DNA from: Lingula anatina | Lineage: Eukaryota > Brachiopoda > Lingulata > Lingulida > Lingulidae | NCBI RefSeq assembly: GCF_001039355.2 | Contig: NW_019775640.1 | Location: forward strand, 147,415 to 211,414 | DNA length: 64,000 bases | Direction of reading: 5' to 3' | Shown: piece after piece, positions 52,301 to 63,981 of the stretch | Layout: each line of letters starts with the position of its first letter | How positions within the stretch are numbered: position 1 is the first letter of the stretch | Notes under the pieces: model-generated | What the model was told of the DNA's origin: nothing | What the model saw: only the letters and a program-made list of their open reading frames with translations | Database searches by the model: none | Position numbers and translations under genes: made by a program

Positions 52301-55300
52301 CCTTGCTGTCTTAGATTTCCCCTTTGTATCTGCCTCACACCAAGCAACATCACTGAGCACAGTGACTTTGCTCTTGCTGGGCATTCCACTGCCACTGGGT
52401 TCATTTTCAGTTTCCACAGGGCTTTCATCTGATGTGTCTGTGTGTAAGGTATCACTGTCTTTAACTTCCTTTCGTCTTTTACCTTTGGGATTTTCCAAAG
52501 ATGAACCAATTTCTTCCACCGATGCACTTTTTCTCTTTTGTCCTTTCTTTCTCTCATTCCCACCTATTATGCTGGGCAGTTGGCCAGATGCTTTTGTGGG
52601 TGCTACTAATACTGATGCAGGTGATAATTCTTTCAACGTCATCAACTTTCTCTTCCTAGCTGCTATTCCTGGCTTGAAAAGATCATTCAAATTCTTGACA
52701 GCATTGGTAGCTGCCTCTGGGGATTGCTGTCTTTGAATATTATCTAAAATATATAAATATAGAATTTTTCCAATTATAGGCATCATTAAGAAAGTAACAT
52801 AATCATGTAAGAATCTTAACAAACTCATACAATTATCGAACATTGGAAGTTTCATTGTCTAGCAATCATACAGACACAAAATCGAAAAATAAATAAAACT
52901 GATTGACAACTTTCAAAAAATAAATTCAGAAAAGTGTGTGCAGGTGTCTTTATTAGGAAGGCAACCTAGTCTCTCATCCTGTCTTACCAAATAATCTTCT
53001 TTGCAGAGGTGTTGTTCTCACACCACTACACACTGGTGAGTCCTCCTCTGAAGGTACATCAACTGAAATTTTTGACATCAATGAGAACATGTCAACAAGA
53101 CATATTTACCACTGTAAACAGCTGTCAGACTTAAATCAATCACCTTGCTGTCTCGAGATGGTCTTCCAAACTTTCTGCCATTATATTTATTTCTAAAACA
53201 TAGTTAATAATATATCTTATTTAACCATGAGGATTTCAAAAGGCAGCTTTTTTCAGCACATTGCTGATTAATAGCAAAAATATTTTAAAATGTTAACTAT
53301 TTTCCTTAAAGCAATAATAACTCTTCCTTTGAGATTCAAAAATCCGCATGAAATACATTGTAAACAACGCATGGAAATATATTCTATTGTATTTTACTAC
53401 TAAAACGGCCTCTATTGTAGGAAAACTAAAATCTGTGCTTGTCAATAGGGCTTTCGATGCCTTTTTTCCAGTCGACAAGTGCATTCGTTGCTAATGACGT
53501 AATGGTGTCACGCGGATTCTCGCGTTCATTCGAGACCAAAATAACATGGCGGGAAGCCCTCAGACGTAAGTTGCGAGTTTTTGTACAGTGCGTCGGATAA
53601 CGAAAAGCCCAGAATGGCACACATTGTGGATATAAATGCATTTTTAACAAAAAGACGAATATATCTCATGAATCTTATATGGTGTTGTTGTTGTCTGCTT
53701 TTCCCGCGGTTTTTAGTAGGTCACCAGTGACTTTGCAATGTCAGAGAGAGCTCCGTCAGTTAAAATCTCTTAAGAGATTTTAACAAAAAACCGTACGTTT
53801 AGGAAAAAAACCCTGGATTAACTTTGAATGCAGGAATGGGGTCGTTGGCCATTGGTAAGTACGGGAAAATTGCCGTTTTTTCCAGGAAAATCCAATTTTT
53901 GGCCAAAACGAAGAGTTATTATGACTTTAAACAAAGTACAATATCAATAGCATTAGGTGAAAATTCATGTACCAGTTTGGACAAATAAAATAACAATATT
54001 TGTACAAACCAATAGAGCCAGTGCTCTGTCTGCTGTGCTTCTTTTCTGTGGTCTCCTGCAGAGATTCCTGCCTTGCCCTCATGCTTGGTGGGGTGTCAGG
54101 TATGGTAACATTAGGGGAGGGGTCATCTGACAAACACTAGAAATCAATATATTCCACATAGAATGACAAGGTGCACATTTCATACTAGAAGATCAGAGAG
54201 GTGATACTGCCTCCTGGGTGTGTACCACCAGCACATATTAACAAAGGGCACATTTCAATAACTAATTGAAGTAATCAGTATCTGAAACTTTACATTCATG
54301 TGATAATTTACTGCTTCCGCTTTTAAATCTTAAAAGAAAAATATTTTAAAAAGGTAGAAAAAAGACTTACTGGACTCTGTGGCTGAGTTTCTGCAGCCAA
54401 AATAAGCGGTTTAGATCCAGGTGTATTGAAGTCTGCCAAACCAGCATTTTTCCATTTGTTTGCCAAAGCAATCCTCTTCCTCCTCTTTTCCCCTCTCTCT
54501 GCACTATTTGCAACATCATCATCGAAATCTGTAGGTTGCATAGACTTGGCTTTCTGCAATTGAGCAAATTATACATATAATATTGGTACAGACACTTTGT
54601 AAGTCCACTGTGCTTTATGGACAGACTTGACAAATATGCACTTTATTTTAACATTTGTCTGGACTTGTAGAATTTCTCAACACTTCCCCGTAAATTTTGG
54701 AACACTGTATTCTTACCCTATATCTGCCAATAAGAATGGGTGTTTTATCTTCTGCTGCCACAGGATACTGAGATTCAGGGACCTTCACCTGTTGTTTTTT
54801 GCAACTGGAAACAGAATCAACATCAAAAATAAATTTCCTGGTGTAATATTAAACAAATAAATGTTAACAATCAACATAAAATTAACAACTATGTACATTT
54901 TTAAATGATAACAAAATTTAAAAATACTCTAAAAAAAAGTAGGTTTCCATTTCAGTAAAAACATTCTTGATTAATTAACCATTAAAAATTTAAACACATG
55001 TACAAAATTTACTAGAACATTACTATTTTCTGTCAGTTGAACAAACCTGTCCACCCACAGGACTGTAACTAAATGAAGGCCCTTCTTTTTTGCCCTGTCT
55101 CTGGTACTTTTCTTGCCATCCTTGAAGATAACATGTGTCACTTCATTGGTGAACTTCTTGACAACTGTGGCACCTAAAGCTTCCAGTTCCTTGCCTATAG
55201 CTTGGCTTCTGTTATCTGAATTTGTACGGACTTCAACATATGCTACAACATCTGAAAATATATTTTAATTTCTCTCTATTATTATTATTGTGTTAGATAT

Positions 55301-56055
55301 TCATGGCCATTTCTGGCATTTTTTTATTTACATGTATCTTGTGCATTGTATGCAGGTGGTTGTGCACAGGGAGTAAAAATAAATTAGGATTTATACAAAT
55401 TGGAAATATAGTAAGTCAATGGCACAAATTCTGAAATTTTCATTTTCTGGAAACATAAGCTATTCCTAGACAATGCATTAGTTGTCTAATTAGACAATGC
55501 ATTATTTATTTCAATTTTTTTCTAATTTTTGGCTGTTACTTCAGTTCTAGGCTTCATTCACATGCAATGTCTATTTTCTAAATTCTATTTTCTATTTGCG
55601 GTATCTTATGATCATGGTCTGTGCCCTGAATATCCCGCGGCGTAATTACTGGCAGCGCGAGCCAGTTACTATACTCGCGCTGCCAGTAACTTATAGTAAC
55701 TGGCTCGCCTTGGCCAGTAATTACGCCGCGGGATATTCAGGGCACAGACCGTGATCATAAGACATGCCGCGAATAGAAAATAGAATTTAGAAAATAGACA
55801 TTGCATGTGAACGAAGCCCTAGTCATTAGAAATATCAGGGAAAATCTGGAGTCTCCCCTCACCTTTTAAGACACTACTAGAACTTTTTGCTGGGAGACTG
55901 TTTTCGTCAGTGCTGTTATTACATAAAAGAGACACACTTGAGCTGCTGATGTTCCTCTCCAAAGTGCTCTTCAAGTTGATGGAGGCAAAGGTGGAATTGG
56001 GGGTGCTAATGGACCTACGACCGTGTGAAATAAATGCTGGTGTTAAAGTCTCCAT
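49375..56055 (-). CDS. MCPH1: Microcephalin (MCPH1), three-BRCT DNA-damage and chromosome-condensation protein
   Basis: Twelve exons: 55863-56055, 55047-55251, 54717-54804, 54371-54553, 54010-54136, 52988-53062, 51432-52743, 51077-51239, 50773-50850, 50325-50465, 49954-50041 and 49375-49457. All phases join to give 911 residues (human: 835). Residues 66-133 form BRCT1 (DVVAYVEVRT, THVIFKDGKKST, LHLVTVLWV). BRCT2 starts near 728 (TSHIVCGESRRTLNILRGIA, RGCWVLSLEW) and BRCT3 follows (LISLIQLCGGK, VCVGP, TEQWVLDSI). Known microcephalin links gamma-H2AX at breaks, checkpoint control and condensin II inhibition. The 64 residues before BRCT1 and the four RRKSC repeats in exon 7 are unusual. The start ATG has a strong context (AAGATGG). 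For exons 5 and 11 I chose the acceptor that keeps the frame and the BRCT alignment. Confidence 0.95.
49583..49886. mobile_element. 304-bp fold-back MITE in MCPH1 intron 11
   Basis: Long inverted arms of about 125 bp. The left arm begins CCATTCAGATG and carries GTGCTAGCTAGGC, TAAATATGGCGGACTTA and GCCTCTCACATGCCTCCCCA. All recur as reverse complements in the right arm, which ends CATCTGAATGG. No coding capacity. The right edge is only 67 bp from exon 11. Confidence 0.88.
51980..52312 (-). repeat. Tandem repeats encoding RRKSC units in MCPH1
   Basis: Four copies of a 31-33 residue unit, each ending with a basic stretch and RRKSC (near residues 438, 469, 502 and 535 of the protein). The units between are rich in Ser, Thr and Asp. 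A weaker fifth unit follows. RRxS is a typical basophilic-kinase site. Confidence 0.88.
55547..55822. mobile_element. 276-bp palindromic MITE
   Basis: An almost perfect inverted repeat bounded by CTAG. The ends read CTAGGCTTCATTCACATGCA and, reversed from the right, CTAGGGCTTCGTTCACATGC. Inside, CCCTGAATATCCCGCGGCG faces its exact complement, and an inner stem GCGAGCCAGTTACTATA closes the loop. It is GC-rich against its surroundings and lies in the first intron of MCPH1. A decayed relative is at 32050-32152. Confidence 0.92.
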
Positions 56056-56714
56056 CTTGACTTGATCTTGGTTCTGTCAAAACCCTTCTCCCTAGAAGTA
56101 GAAATGTAAATGCTATGCTTATAATATTTCAACGATCAAAAGATTACCCCTCCGGCTCAACCTATGCCATTAAATAAAACGAAGTAAAAAGTGTGGAGGT
56201 GTATTCGTCATGTAAAGCATCCCGAGCCTTGCTGTAGGGTGATTCAGTAAATAAATGTTCGAAGATTTCTGGCAATGAAAATCAAACATTTGCCTCTCAC
56301 CTATTATGACATTGTGCTCAATATCAGTTCAGGATCTTTTGCCAAATCAAACCACAGACAACTCACAGGCTGGTGTTTCAAACTGCTAGAATGGTAAGAT
56401 TCCTCGCACAAATAGCCTCTGTGATCTCGTTTCTATCACTTTCGAAAATGGCGCTAGTGCACGTCGAGACTTGTTGGTCACATGGCAGCTTACTTACATT
56501 CTCGTTCATAGACCCATGGATAAATTGCAAACGTGTCGCATATTTCTGATTATTGTCATAGTCAGAGAGTGTCAGGAGCGGGTTAGCGATTACCAACAAC
56601 CATGTATTGTATTTCTACTTGATAAAATATTTTCGGAATCATTTCGACCCATTTCTAAGTCTCGCATTATCTCCTTCCGTATCTAGGTCAAGAGGAAGTT
56701 GACATCAACAACGG
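56056..56714. promoter_or_regulatory. Shared upstream region of the divergent MCPH1 and SAM-domain genes
   Basis: About 660 bp lie between the MCPH1 start codon and the first exon of the SAM-domain gene on the opposite strand. Both promoters must lie here. No TATA box was recognised. The open frames within it look like chance frames. Confidence 0.5.
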
Positions 56715-57394
56715 ATGGCACCTGTAATAAATGAGTAAGTTTTGTGATTATGATAAAAATTTCTTGGACTTTAAGTATCATTATACGTACAAAGGCTCTG
56801 TTAACTACTGTCCAATTACAATTTTGATTACACGGTATATAAGATGGGGGGCAATGACGTTGATTTTTTTTATTATAATTTATATTTAATTTTCAGTATT
56901 TATATTTGCCTCATAATAATAATATAGATAATATAAGAGCTTTGGTGTCAATTTAACCATCTGAACATCTTGGGTTTTACATGGTTCAAGTTGATTATTC
57001 CATAGAAGTTTAATTTGATGATAGAGTAACAAAAGTCAGATTATTTTTCAATTTTATGCATCATTGGATTTGTCCTTGAGGCAATTAACATATTTATTTG
57101 CCTGTGCATAATATACAGTGTACTGAGTATATATATTCAGTTTTATTTAACTGCGTTCTTATGAGTCATATGAAATAGAGAAACAAAAGCTTTAGGCCCA
57201 CCTTTCAGATTACTTAGTCCACATGTGTAAATGCAAGCCATGAATTAATTTTGCTGAATTTAACTTTTTAACTTAGTACACTGTACATGTACTTTGCCAC
57301 TGTACATCATGTCACCCTATCTTAAAAATAATTTCACAGAAATTCCTGCTAGGCCGGGTCAGTATGTGTTCTTGACAACCACCTGCTCAGCCAG

Positions 57395-58778
57395 ATGGAG
57401 GCCACAGAGTCGGTTCTCTCTAGGCCTCACTATGTGAAGAATGTGACTGCTTCATCCAAGGTAATCACTATTTTCTAAAGGATGTATAGCCACATGGGAA
57501 ATACCCTCACTGGATTTAATACAGGAGTTTAATGCTTGTTAGAGTAATGTGATTGCAAGTGGCTTAAAGTCTGTATAATTCGAATGTTTTGTTTTCATAC
57601 TGTAATTCATTATGTGTATATCTTTTGTTTTTTTTATTCATTAATGATTGCAATTATCTTGACGCCGTTTTGTAGACAGTCATAAAATCAAGACAAAAGG
57701 AACCTGCCAGCAAAAAATCCACCAAAGGCAAGGGTCCTAAGCCCCTTTATTTCTGGGGCAAAGCAGATGTTAATAAATGGTTGAGGAAACATGGAGGCAA
57801 TTATTATCAGCTTTATGGGCAGCTGTTTTTGGACCATGAAATATCAGGTATCATTTACAAACTTTGTTACATTGACAAAGAAAAATATAAAATAGGCATT
57901 TAACATAAACCAGTTTTCAAGTCCATTTGTGTTGAATATGCAAAAGTGGAAAATTTATTGAAAATAGTACTCTTGATTAATCTGTTTTGACAAATTTATT
58001 TGAGTTCCACACACATTTCATGTTCACATTTCTTTTAGATTTGTGTTATTTCTTTTATTTTTTCTTTAAGGAAGAGCATTGATTAGACTCAGTGATATGA
58101 AACTTGGGAGAATGGGTATTCAAAACCCAGAACACAGGTAATGTAACTGAGTAAAAATATCTTGAATATATTCAAAGTACTATAAGCATCTTACACAAGG
58201 CTCACATGAACATGAAATGTGTTCTAGCCACAAAGATGAAAAGATCAACAATTCTTAATAAAGTCAGAAAATTATAGAAAAAAATTCTCATTTATTTTAG
58301 CCAAATGATATTTTTGCAAGCATTTTGACATTTTTATTTCTAGTAGTAGTAGTATTTGCCAGAAAAAATTATCTATCCTTTTATCCACATAAGACATAAA
58401 AAGAGGATATTCTTTATTTTTCTTGAAATTCTGTTTTAATTCTGATAGTTTTCATTTGCAGAGAAGATTTAATGCAGCTGATCTTACACCTGAAATTACG
58501 CAATGAAGCGGCAGAGTTGAAAAATTTGGAACAAAAGGGTATGTTAACCCAAAAAGTTCATCAATTTAAAACTGAGTAAAATGACAGCAGGCAAGTTATA
58601 AATACATTTTATTTATTTTCTTTGATGAAAGCAGGAGTTCTAAATTTTGTTCTCAGTTATGTCATTTTACTAGTAGATACTAGTAGGTGGGTCCTAGTTC
58701 TGAGCAAATTGTTTTCTCAATGTCAAATTTTATCTCCATCTGACACCAGGTTTGTCCTACGACTCCAAGAACAAGTGA
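57395..58778 (+). CDS. SAM-domain protein of the SAMD10/SAMD12 (Aveugle) type
   Basis: Five coding exons: 57395-57460, 57676-57847, 58071-58137, 58462-58538 and 58750-58778, giving 136 residues. A basic Lys/Ser-rich N-terminus leads into one SAM domain (about residues 47-120) with FWGKADVNKWLRKHGGNYY, ISGRALIRLSDMKLGRMGI and LILHLKLRNE. The size and the GRALIRL/KLxRMGI pattern fit SAMD10/SAMD12 and Drosophila Aveugle, which binds the scaffold CNK through its SAM domain to promote Ras-to-Raf signalling. A non-coding first exon probably ends at 56734. An ATG at 56715 would open a ten-codon upstream reading frame that stops at 57352, and a second (MCS) starts at 57364. The gene is head-to-head with MCPH1. 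Which of the two vertebrate paralogues is closer cannot be told from here. Confidence 0.85.
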
Positions 58779-61280
58779 TTTGTGGCTAATAACAAAATGG
58801 TGCTACCCAGACATGAAGAGCTGACACCTCTGTATAGAATTTGTGACAGTTTAACTTCTGAAGAGTTCCTGAGGCAGACTGACAGCCTAAAAACGTGACA
58901 GTAGATTGCAAGTAGAGAATAGCTATACTATTTAAACTCTTTTTACATCTTAACTCTATTTTTTAATGAGGTGCTGCGCTATCAGCAGTAACTGTATTAT
59001 AAAAGGAACTTCTTTGCAAGAAGTGTTTGTCAAAAAATTTGGTTTGAAAGATTTTTTTATTCATCACAGTTGTGCAACAATTGTTGTCAAAAAACCCTTG
59101 TGAAAACAGTATCAGGGACTCTCATGTCTCACAACAATTACGATAAATCCTCTAGTGTTTGGTGTAGATTAAAAACATTATGGGTTCATATATGTGGTGA
59201 TTTCTTTTATTTTCCTAAACAGTGCAACTTTTTTCATCTAAGAACCATAGTGTCTCATAAATAGTGTGAAAAACTGCATTCTTTGGTTACTTATCAATAT
59301 TACAACTGCATTTTCTGTCAATGTTAATATGTGCTTTTAAGGTCACAGGCAACTTTTAAACAGCTGGTAACTAGAACTTAGTATTTAAATGGACAAAAAT
59401 GTAAAGGGATCAAATTAATAAAGTGAACAATTCTGAAGACTTTCATGACAGTTGACACAAACTTACACTAGTTTTCAAAGTAAGCACACTTTTATTTTAT
59501 CTTTATTGTGCAATTATACTTTGTGTCATGTATTGTATAGGTACTTAGTATGTAAGACATTCATATTTTCACGCTTATTTTTAAGTCATGGATTGTAAAC
59601 TCATTCGTAATTGATTTTAAAATCATTATGTTTTTGCATCATTTTACAGCAGCTGAGACACATTTTAAGAGTTGGGCTAATAAAAAAGGGATGTGAGACA
59701 AATTGCATTTTGTTAAAAAAAAAATGATAAATTATTTAACATTGTAATACGCTATAGCCCAGTGGCCCCTGGATAGCAAATGGCTCAAATAAGATCTGCA
59801 GTCCACTTACATGTGCCGGTGATGTCTGCAGGCATTTGACATTTTGTTAGCCTTTTCCTCTGAACTACAAACTTTTTTGGAAAATGTGTGTACACAGTAC
59901 TTTTGAAACATGAGTGATGGGATATTGACAGAGATTTTTTTTAGTTCAGTATTTCCATGCTAACAATTTGTCACTTTATCAGTAAGAACAGAGGCAGTTT
60001 GATTGTTAATTCATTTTTTAGATGTAAGGTATTTTTGAATCAGTTTGATGCAAGTCTGAGTTGGAGCATGCTTCTCTTCAGCTTTCAAAGCATATAAAGA
60101 TAAATAGATAACAGCCAGTCAGTATAATAAAAGGGGATATTGAAAACAAAAGGTACATAAAACATTGTGGGCACATTTGTTTTATACAGTACAGAAGTAA
60201 AAGAAAAATGCATTTCAATCATTCATTGGTTTTTAATTGAAGTTGTTCTTTTAATTATTAAACATATACTGAATTGTCAGTCTTATTCTACTTAGAGATG
60301 TTTATTCATATGACATACTACATATATTGGGTGTATTCATGTAATCATTGCTTGAACTGTTATTTTATTTGGTCTTGTACTCTATATAAATCATTTTGCT
60401 CTTTAAAACATCTTGGTTGATTTTCTCTCTATATTTTTCTTTAATGTGATGAACTATGTATACATTAAACACAGCATAGGTGAAAGAGAAAACAATTTAT
60501 TACAACTATTTCCATGCTATTACATAAGACTAAAAATCACATTTGAGGTGGTAAACTATTGGTTTCTTGTAATGACAAAAATGATCTTTGATCTAAGAAA
60601 CTTTGCACTAAAATGTACATAAATATAAATCAGCAAAGCTGACAAACGTTCAGAACAGTGTCTGCATCAAAAATGAACAAGGAATGATTTAGCTTAAAAC
60701 AGGGTCACATAATATATGTTTTCCCAGTTCTGTTTCGCTGGAAATTTATACACATATATTTATATGCACATTTTGTATATTATGGAAATATATCATCTAT
60801 CTATGTCACTTTTACAAAAATAAACAATCCTGTAAAACAGAGATGATATAATGAAACTGTTTACCTACCAAGATCAGAAATATGAACATAAAAAAAAAAT
60901 TTTAAGGAAAATAAATATGAGATCACATGAGATGCATGAAGGGTCCTAGAAGTCGGCGTACAGCTTACTTCTAGAAGTCTTTGAACACAACTTTTGTTGC
61001 TGCAAACTTATTGATCTTTATTGAGAAGAAAATGATCTAACCTCTGCACCATTTCGGTTCACTTTTTGACTGTCCAACAAACACTGCAGGTGCTATATAT
61101 TTCATTGTTTTGTTCACCATGACTAAACAAAGACCCTAAGTAAGTCAGACAAGATAGTGTTGATATTTTACAGGAAATCTACACAATCGCAATGAGCATG
61201 CAAGAGATGTGCGCTGTGGGAAGAAGAAGACCATAGGTAAGTCTTTGCCTCTATAACCATGACTGACATGCAATCAAAAC
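58779..61280. other. 3' UTR and intergenic region after the SAM-domain gene
   Basis: AT-rich and without recognised genes. Several AATAAA-like signals are present, for example near 60820. A piece at 61172-61231 has an acceptor before it and a GTAAGT donor after it, but I cannot tie it to a gene. Confidence 0.4.
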
Positions 61281-62260
61281 TGATCTTGTCAGTACAATTA
61301 TTGGAGAAATGGACAAAACAAGACTGAGGCCCAAAAGAGCGCAGAAACGTTAACCAAAAGTGAGAGGGCAAGTGCTAGCAAATTTGTGCCCTCAAAAAGG
61401 CCTCCAGCAGCAAATAAGGGTACAAGTACCACTACTAGATCTAAAGACAAAGCAAGGCCCGAACAGGAGATGCCAATGCAGGCAATCAAAGCCAAAGAAA
61501 ATTTTTCACGAGCTAAAGGGCTGGAAAGTGCATCATGTGATGCAGCTATTAGTGAAGTCGCTGTGACACAACAGCTTGTTTATGAGTACGCGACAACTTC
61601 GCTGCGTGACCCACAAGCCCAAATTGATACTCTTACTAAGGCAGTGTCTATAATTTTGCCTGTGGTTCAGCAATATGCAAGTTAATGATTCATCAGAGGA
61701 AGTAGACATTGTTGAGGACGATTATGCCAAAGAAGAATTATGTCAAAGAAGAATCAAGCAGTGACGCTGGGGGTCACTCATACTACCTTGTGTGTCATTA
61801 TTAACATTGGAGTCAACAATGCATACATTGTGTTCTGGTCTCTCAATACACAAACATCAAGTCACGTGATATCAAGAGACAGCACGGACGCAACATTTGG
61901 CGGAAGACTACAAAAGGAAGATCTGCAGCAGGGTGAATAAGGTTTAATAACAGTGGGCCCATATTCAAGCACTAATCATCAGGTTTAATAACTCTGTGCC
62001 CCAAGTTTCAGATACTACCCAGTCATTATGATGGAGGAAGCTGGCACTAGCAGTGGTTCTGTGCCAAATGATCAGTTTCTTGCCATGTCTCAGGCAATGG
62101 ACAAGATTGTGAAGTCCATTGACCACATGGCCAAATCCCTCATGGATAAAATGGACGGCTTGAGTGGGATCTTTAATCAGGAATCAGCAAGTGTAAAGGG
62201 AACTGCCTGTGATCCAAACCAGTTGTTAATCCAGAATTATCCTTGCAAACTATAATTACT
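61281..62260 (+). pseudogene. Decayed gag-like frames of a retroelement
   Basis: Two open stretches: 61281-61684 (basic and Ser/Lys-rich, with ATTSLRDPQAQIDTLTKAV near its end) and 62028-62255 (SQAMDKIVKSIDHMAKSLMD, an amphipathic coiled-coil-like stretch). Between them an acidic segment (NDSSEEVDIVEDDYAKEE) continues in a shifted frame, so at least one frameshift has occurred. The composition suits a retrotransposon gag-type protein, but no diagnostic zinc knuckle was found. Its place upstream of an SGNH-hydrolase frame is the main reason for the call. Confidence 0.45.
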
Positions 62261-63390
62261 TTTATAACCAAGTACTTGCTGGCTATATCACTGGGAGTCT
62301 CCCTTCTGAACTTAATCTAACATCTGGACACCAGACTTCATGGCTGCACATGCACATTTCAAAGGGTGAGCATTACATCACATTGTCCATTGGCAGGTCA
62401 CTACTGGTCCACAAGGGTAAGTAACCACAACTTTTACTGTCTTACAACCAGACAGCCTTTGGCCACTCAGTAGGACAGCAGGGAAACAAGACTGGTAGGA
62501 CTAGACAACAAACCTGCTTAAGAAAGCAAGGTAGGACCTTTTTTATTATCGTTCATTGTACACACGTACCAGTACGGTACTTTAGCAGTCTGTATTATAT
62601 TAGTAGCTGCGACGTGCACTTGCGCCAGTTTCGCTCGCTTGTAAACAAAAAAGAGCAAAGGTCAAACATGCGCATGCCTCACCACTAAACTTCAAAAAAT
62701 TAGTCTTTTCTCGCAAGTTACCTTCGCTGGCATTCACATTTATCATACTGTTTACCTTACATACTATCTATTACTGGAGCTCTATTTGGCTATGCACAAA
62801 AAGTAAGTACACGAGCGACCGTCTCCTGCTACAGGTACTTCATTTTCAATATGGCGCTTTTTCATATAGTGCATCCGGGCACGGCATAATTACCTTGCAC
62901 CTGGCCCAACGGCAGTTGCCAAATGCACGTGTACTACACCACACTTTCTGCATCCATTTATTTAATCTTGTTTTACACAGCTCGTATAGTCCTTACTACG
63001 CCATATGCTTCATTATACATGTACTCCAAAACATACACAGCGGAAGGATACATCTCTGGCGCAACAACCGCACCCTCGACCTCCGTCTAAAAAGGGGGTA
63101 TATATGCCTTCATAAATACGATTTTGGGTATCACAACATATCCTACATCTTTCTTTACACCAGCCTTGCACCTAGGGCGAACACCGCCAACCTTATTATT
63201 ATTAAGCGCAGGCTATTTATATTCCGTCCACTTACCTATACCCTCAGCATGTTCCTGCATGGTAGCCATTATAGCTTCCCCACTTTTCATTATTTATTAT
63301 CACCTATATTTCACTACTTAACCGCTACATTAAACATGTTCTCCAGCCAGCATGTTCCTTCCTTCCAGCATGCTGAATTCTACAATTAAT
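62261..63390. other. Unassigned sequence inside the probable retroelement
   Basis: Contains an open frame of 164 codons at 62895-63389 that is rich in Tyr, His, Phe and Ile, with no motif I recognise; its only start within the frame is a non-ATG codon near 62895. It may be a chance frame or a non-coding part of the element. GC is higher than in the surrounding DNA. Confidence 0.35.
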
Positions 63391-63981
63391 GCAGAATTAA
63401 TGGGACTACAATTAATGGGACACAGCTTTATATCAAGACTACAGGAATACTCACAGGAGGACAACAGTTTTGATTTGGATCTCCAGGAAACTTTCAGTGG
63501 TCAACGTGGCACCAACATATACAGCTTTCTCCAGCAACTGCGAGCTCCCCACTCCCCCTTGAGACACCACATCCGCGCGAGCAACATAATCATCTGCCAG
63601 CTAGGAGAGACCAATCTCGCCACCGGGATTTCACCGATTGAAGTCACGACCCAAGCAATGCGGCTAGTATGAGAATGCCACCGCATAAATCCCTCCCTTC
63701 ATTTTATCTGGTGCCAGCTGTTTTACCGCTGTCGATCACCAAGAGGCAGAATAACAACTAAACAACAAGAGTTTACTTTCAACATGTCCATAGACGAGAC
63801 CAATCGCCTTCTAAAACATAAACTCAAGGACATGAATAAGGCCAGGTACTGGCGCCACATCGGGGCAACTCTCCATGGCAAACAAATGCTCAACATAGAT
63901 GGCACCCATCTAAACCACTGGGGCACCACAAAGTACTTCCGCTCCGTCAGGGACGCACTCTTGCATGAAAAAAAAGAGTAA
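63391..63981 (+). pseudogene. SGNH/GDSL-type hydrolase frame of a retroelement, broken by one TGA
   Basis: One reading frame runs through this stretch with a single in-frame TGA at 63670-63672. The blocks of the SGNH family appear in order: LMGHSFISRL (nucleophile Ser), LGETNLATG (block III Asn), IWCQLFYR, and IDGTHLNHWG (Asp and His of block V). Proteins of this kind are accessory products of some tyrosine-recombinase (Ngaro/DIRS-like) and other retroelements in marine invertebrates and fish. The frame ends at a TAA at 63979-63981. Reverse transcriptase, recombinase and RNase H would be expected beyond the window or are lost; none is seen here. An ordinary cellular esterase is less likely, since there are no introns, no signal peptide and gag-like debris lies upstream. 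Confidence 0.7.

Noticed and set aside
52185-52736. Plus-strand frame of 183 codons
   Set aside because: It is the antisense of the large MCPH1 exon 7; its Ser/Leu-rich composition comes from the Lys/Arg/Ser codons of that exon.
62895-63389. A 164-codon frame as a possible membrane protein gene
   Set aside because: The only in-frame start near the beginning is a non-ATG codon, no conserved motif is seen, and it overlaps the upstream part of the SGNH frame; listed only as unassigned sequence.
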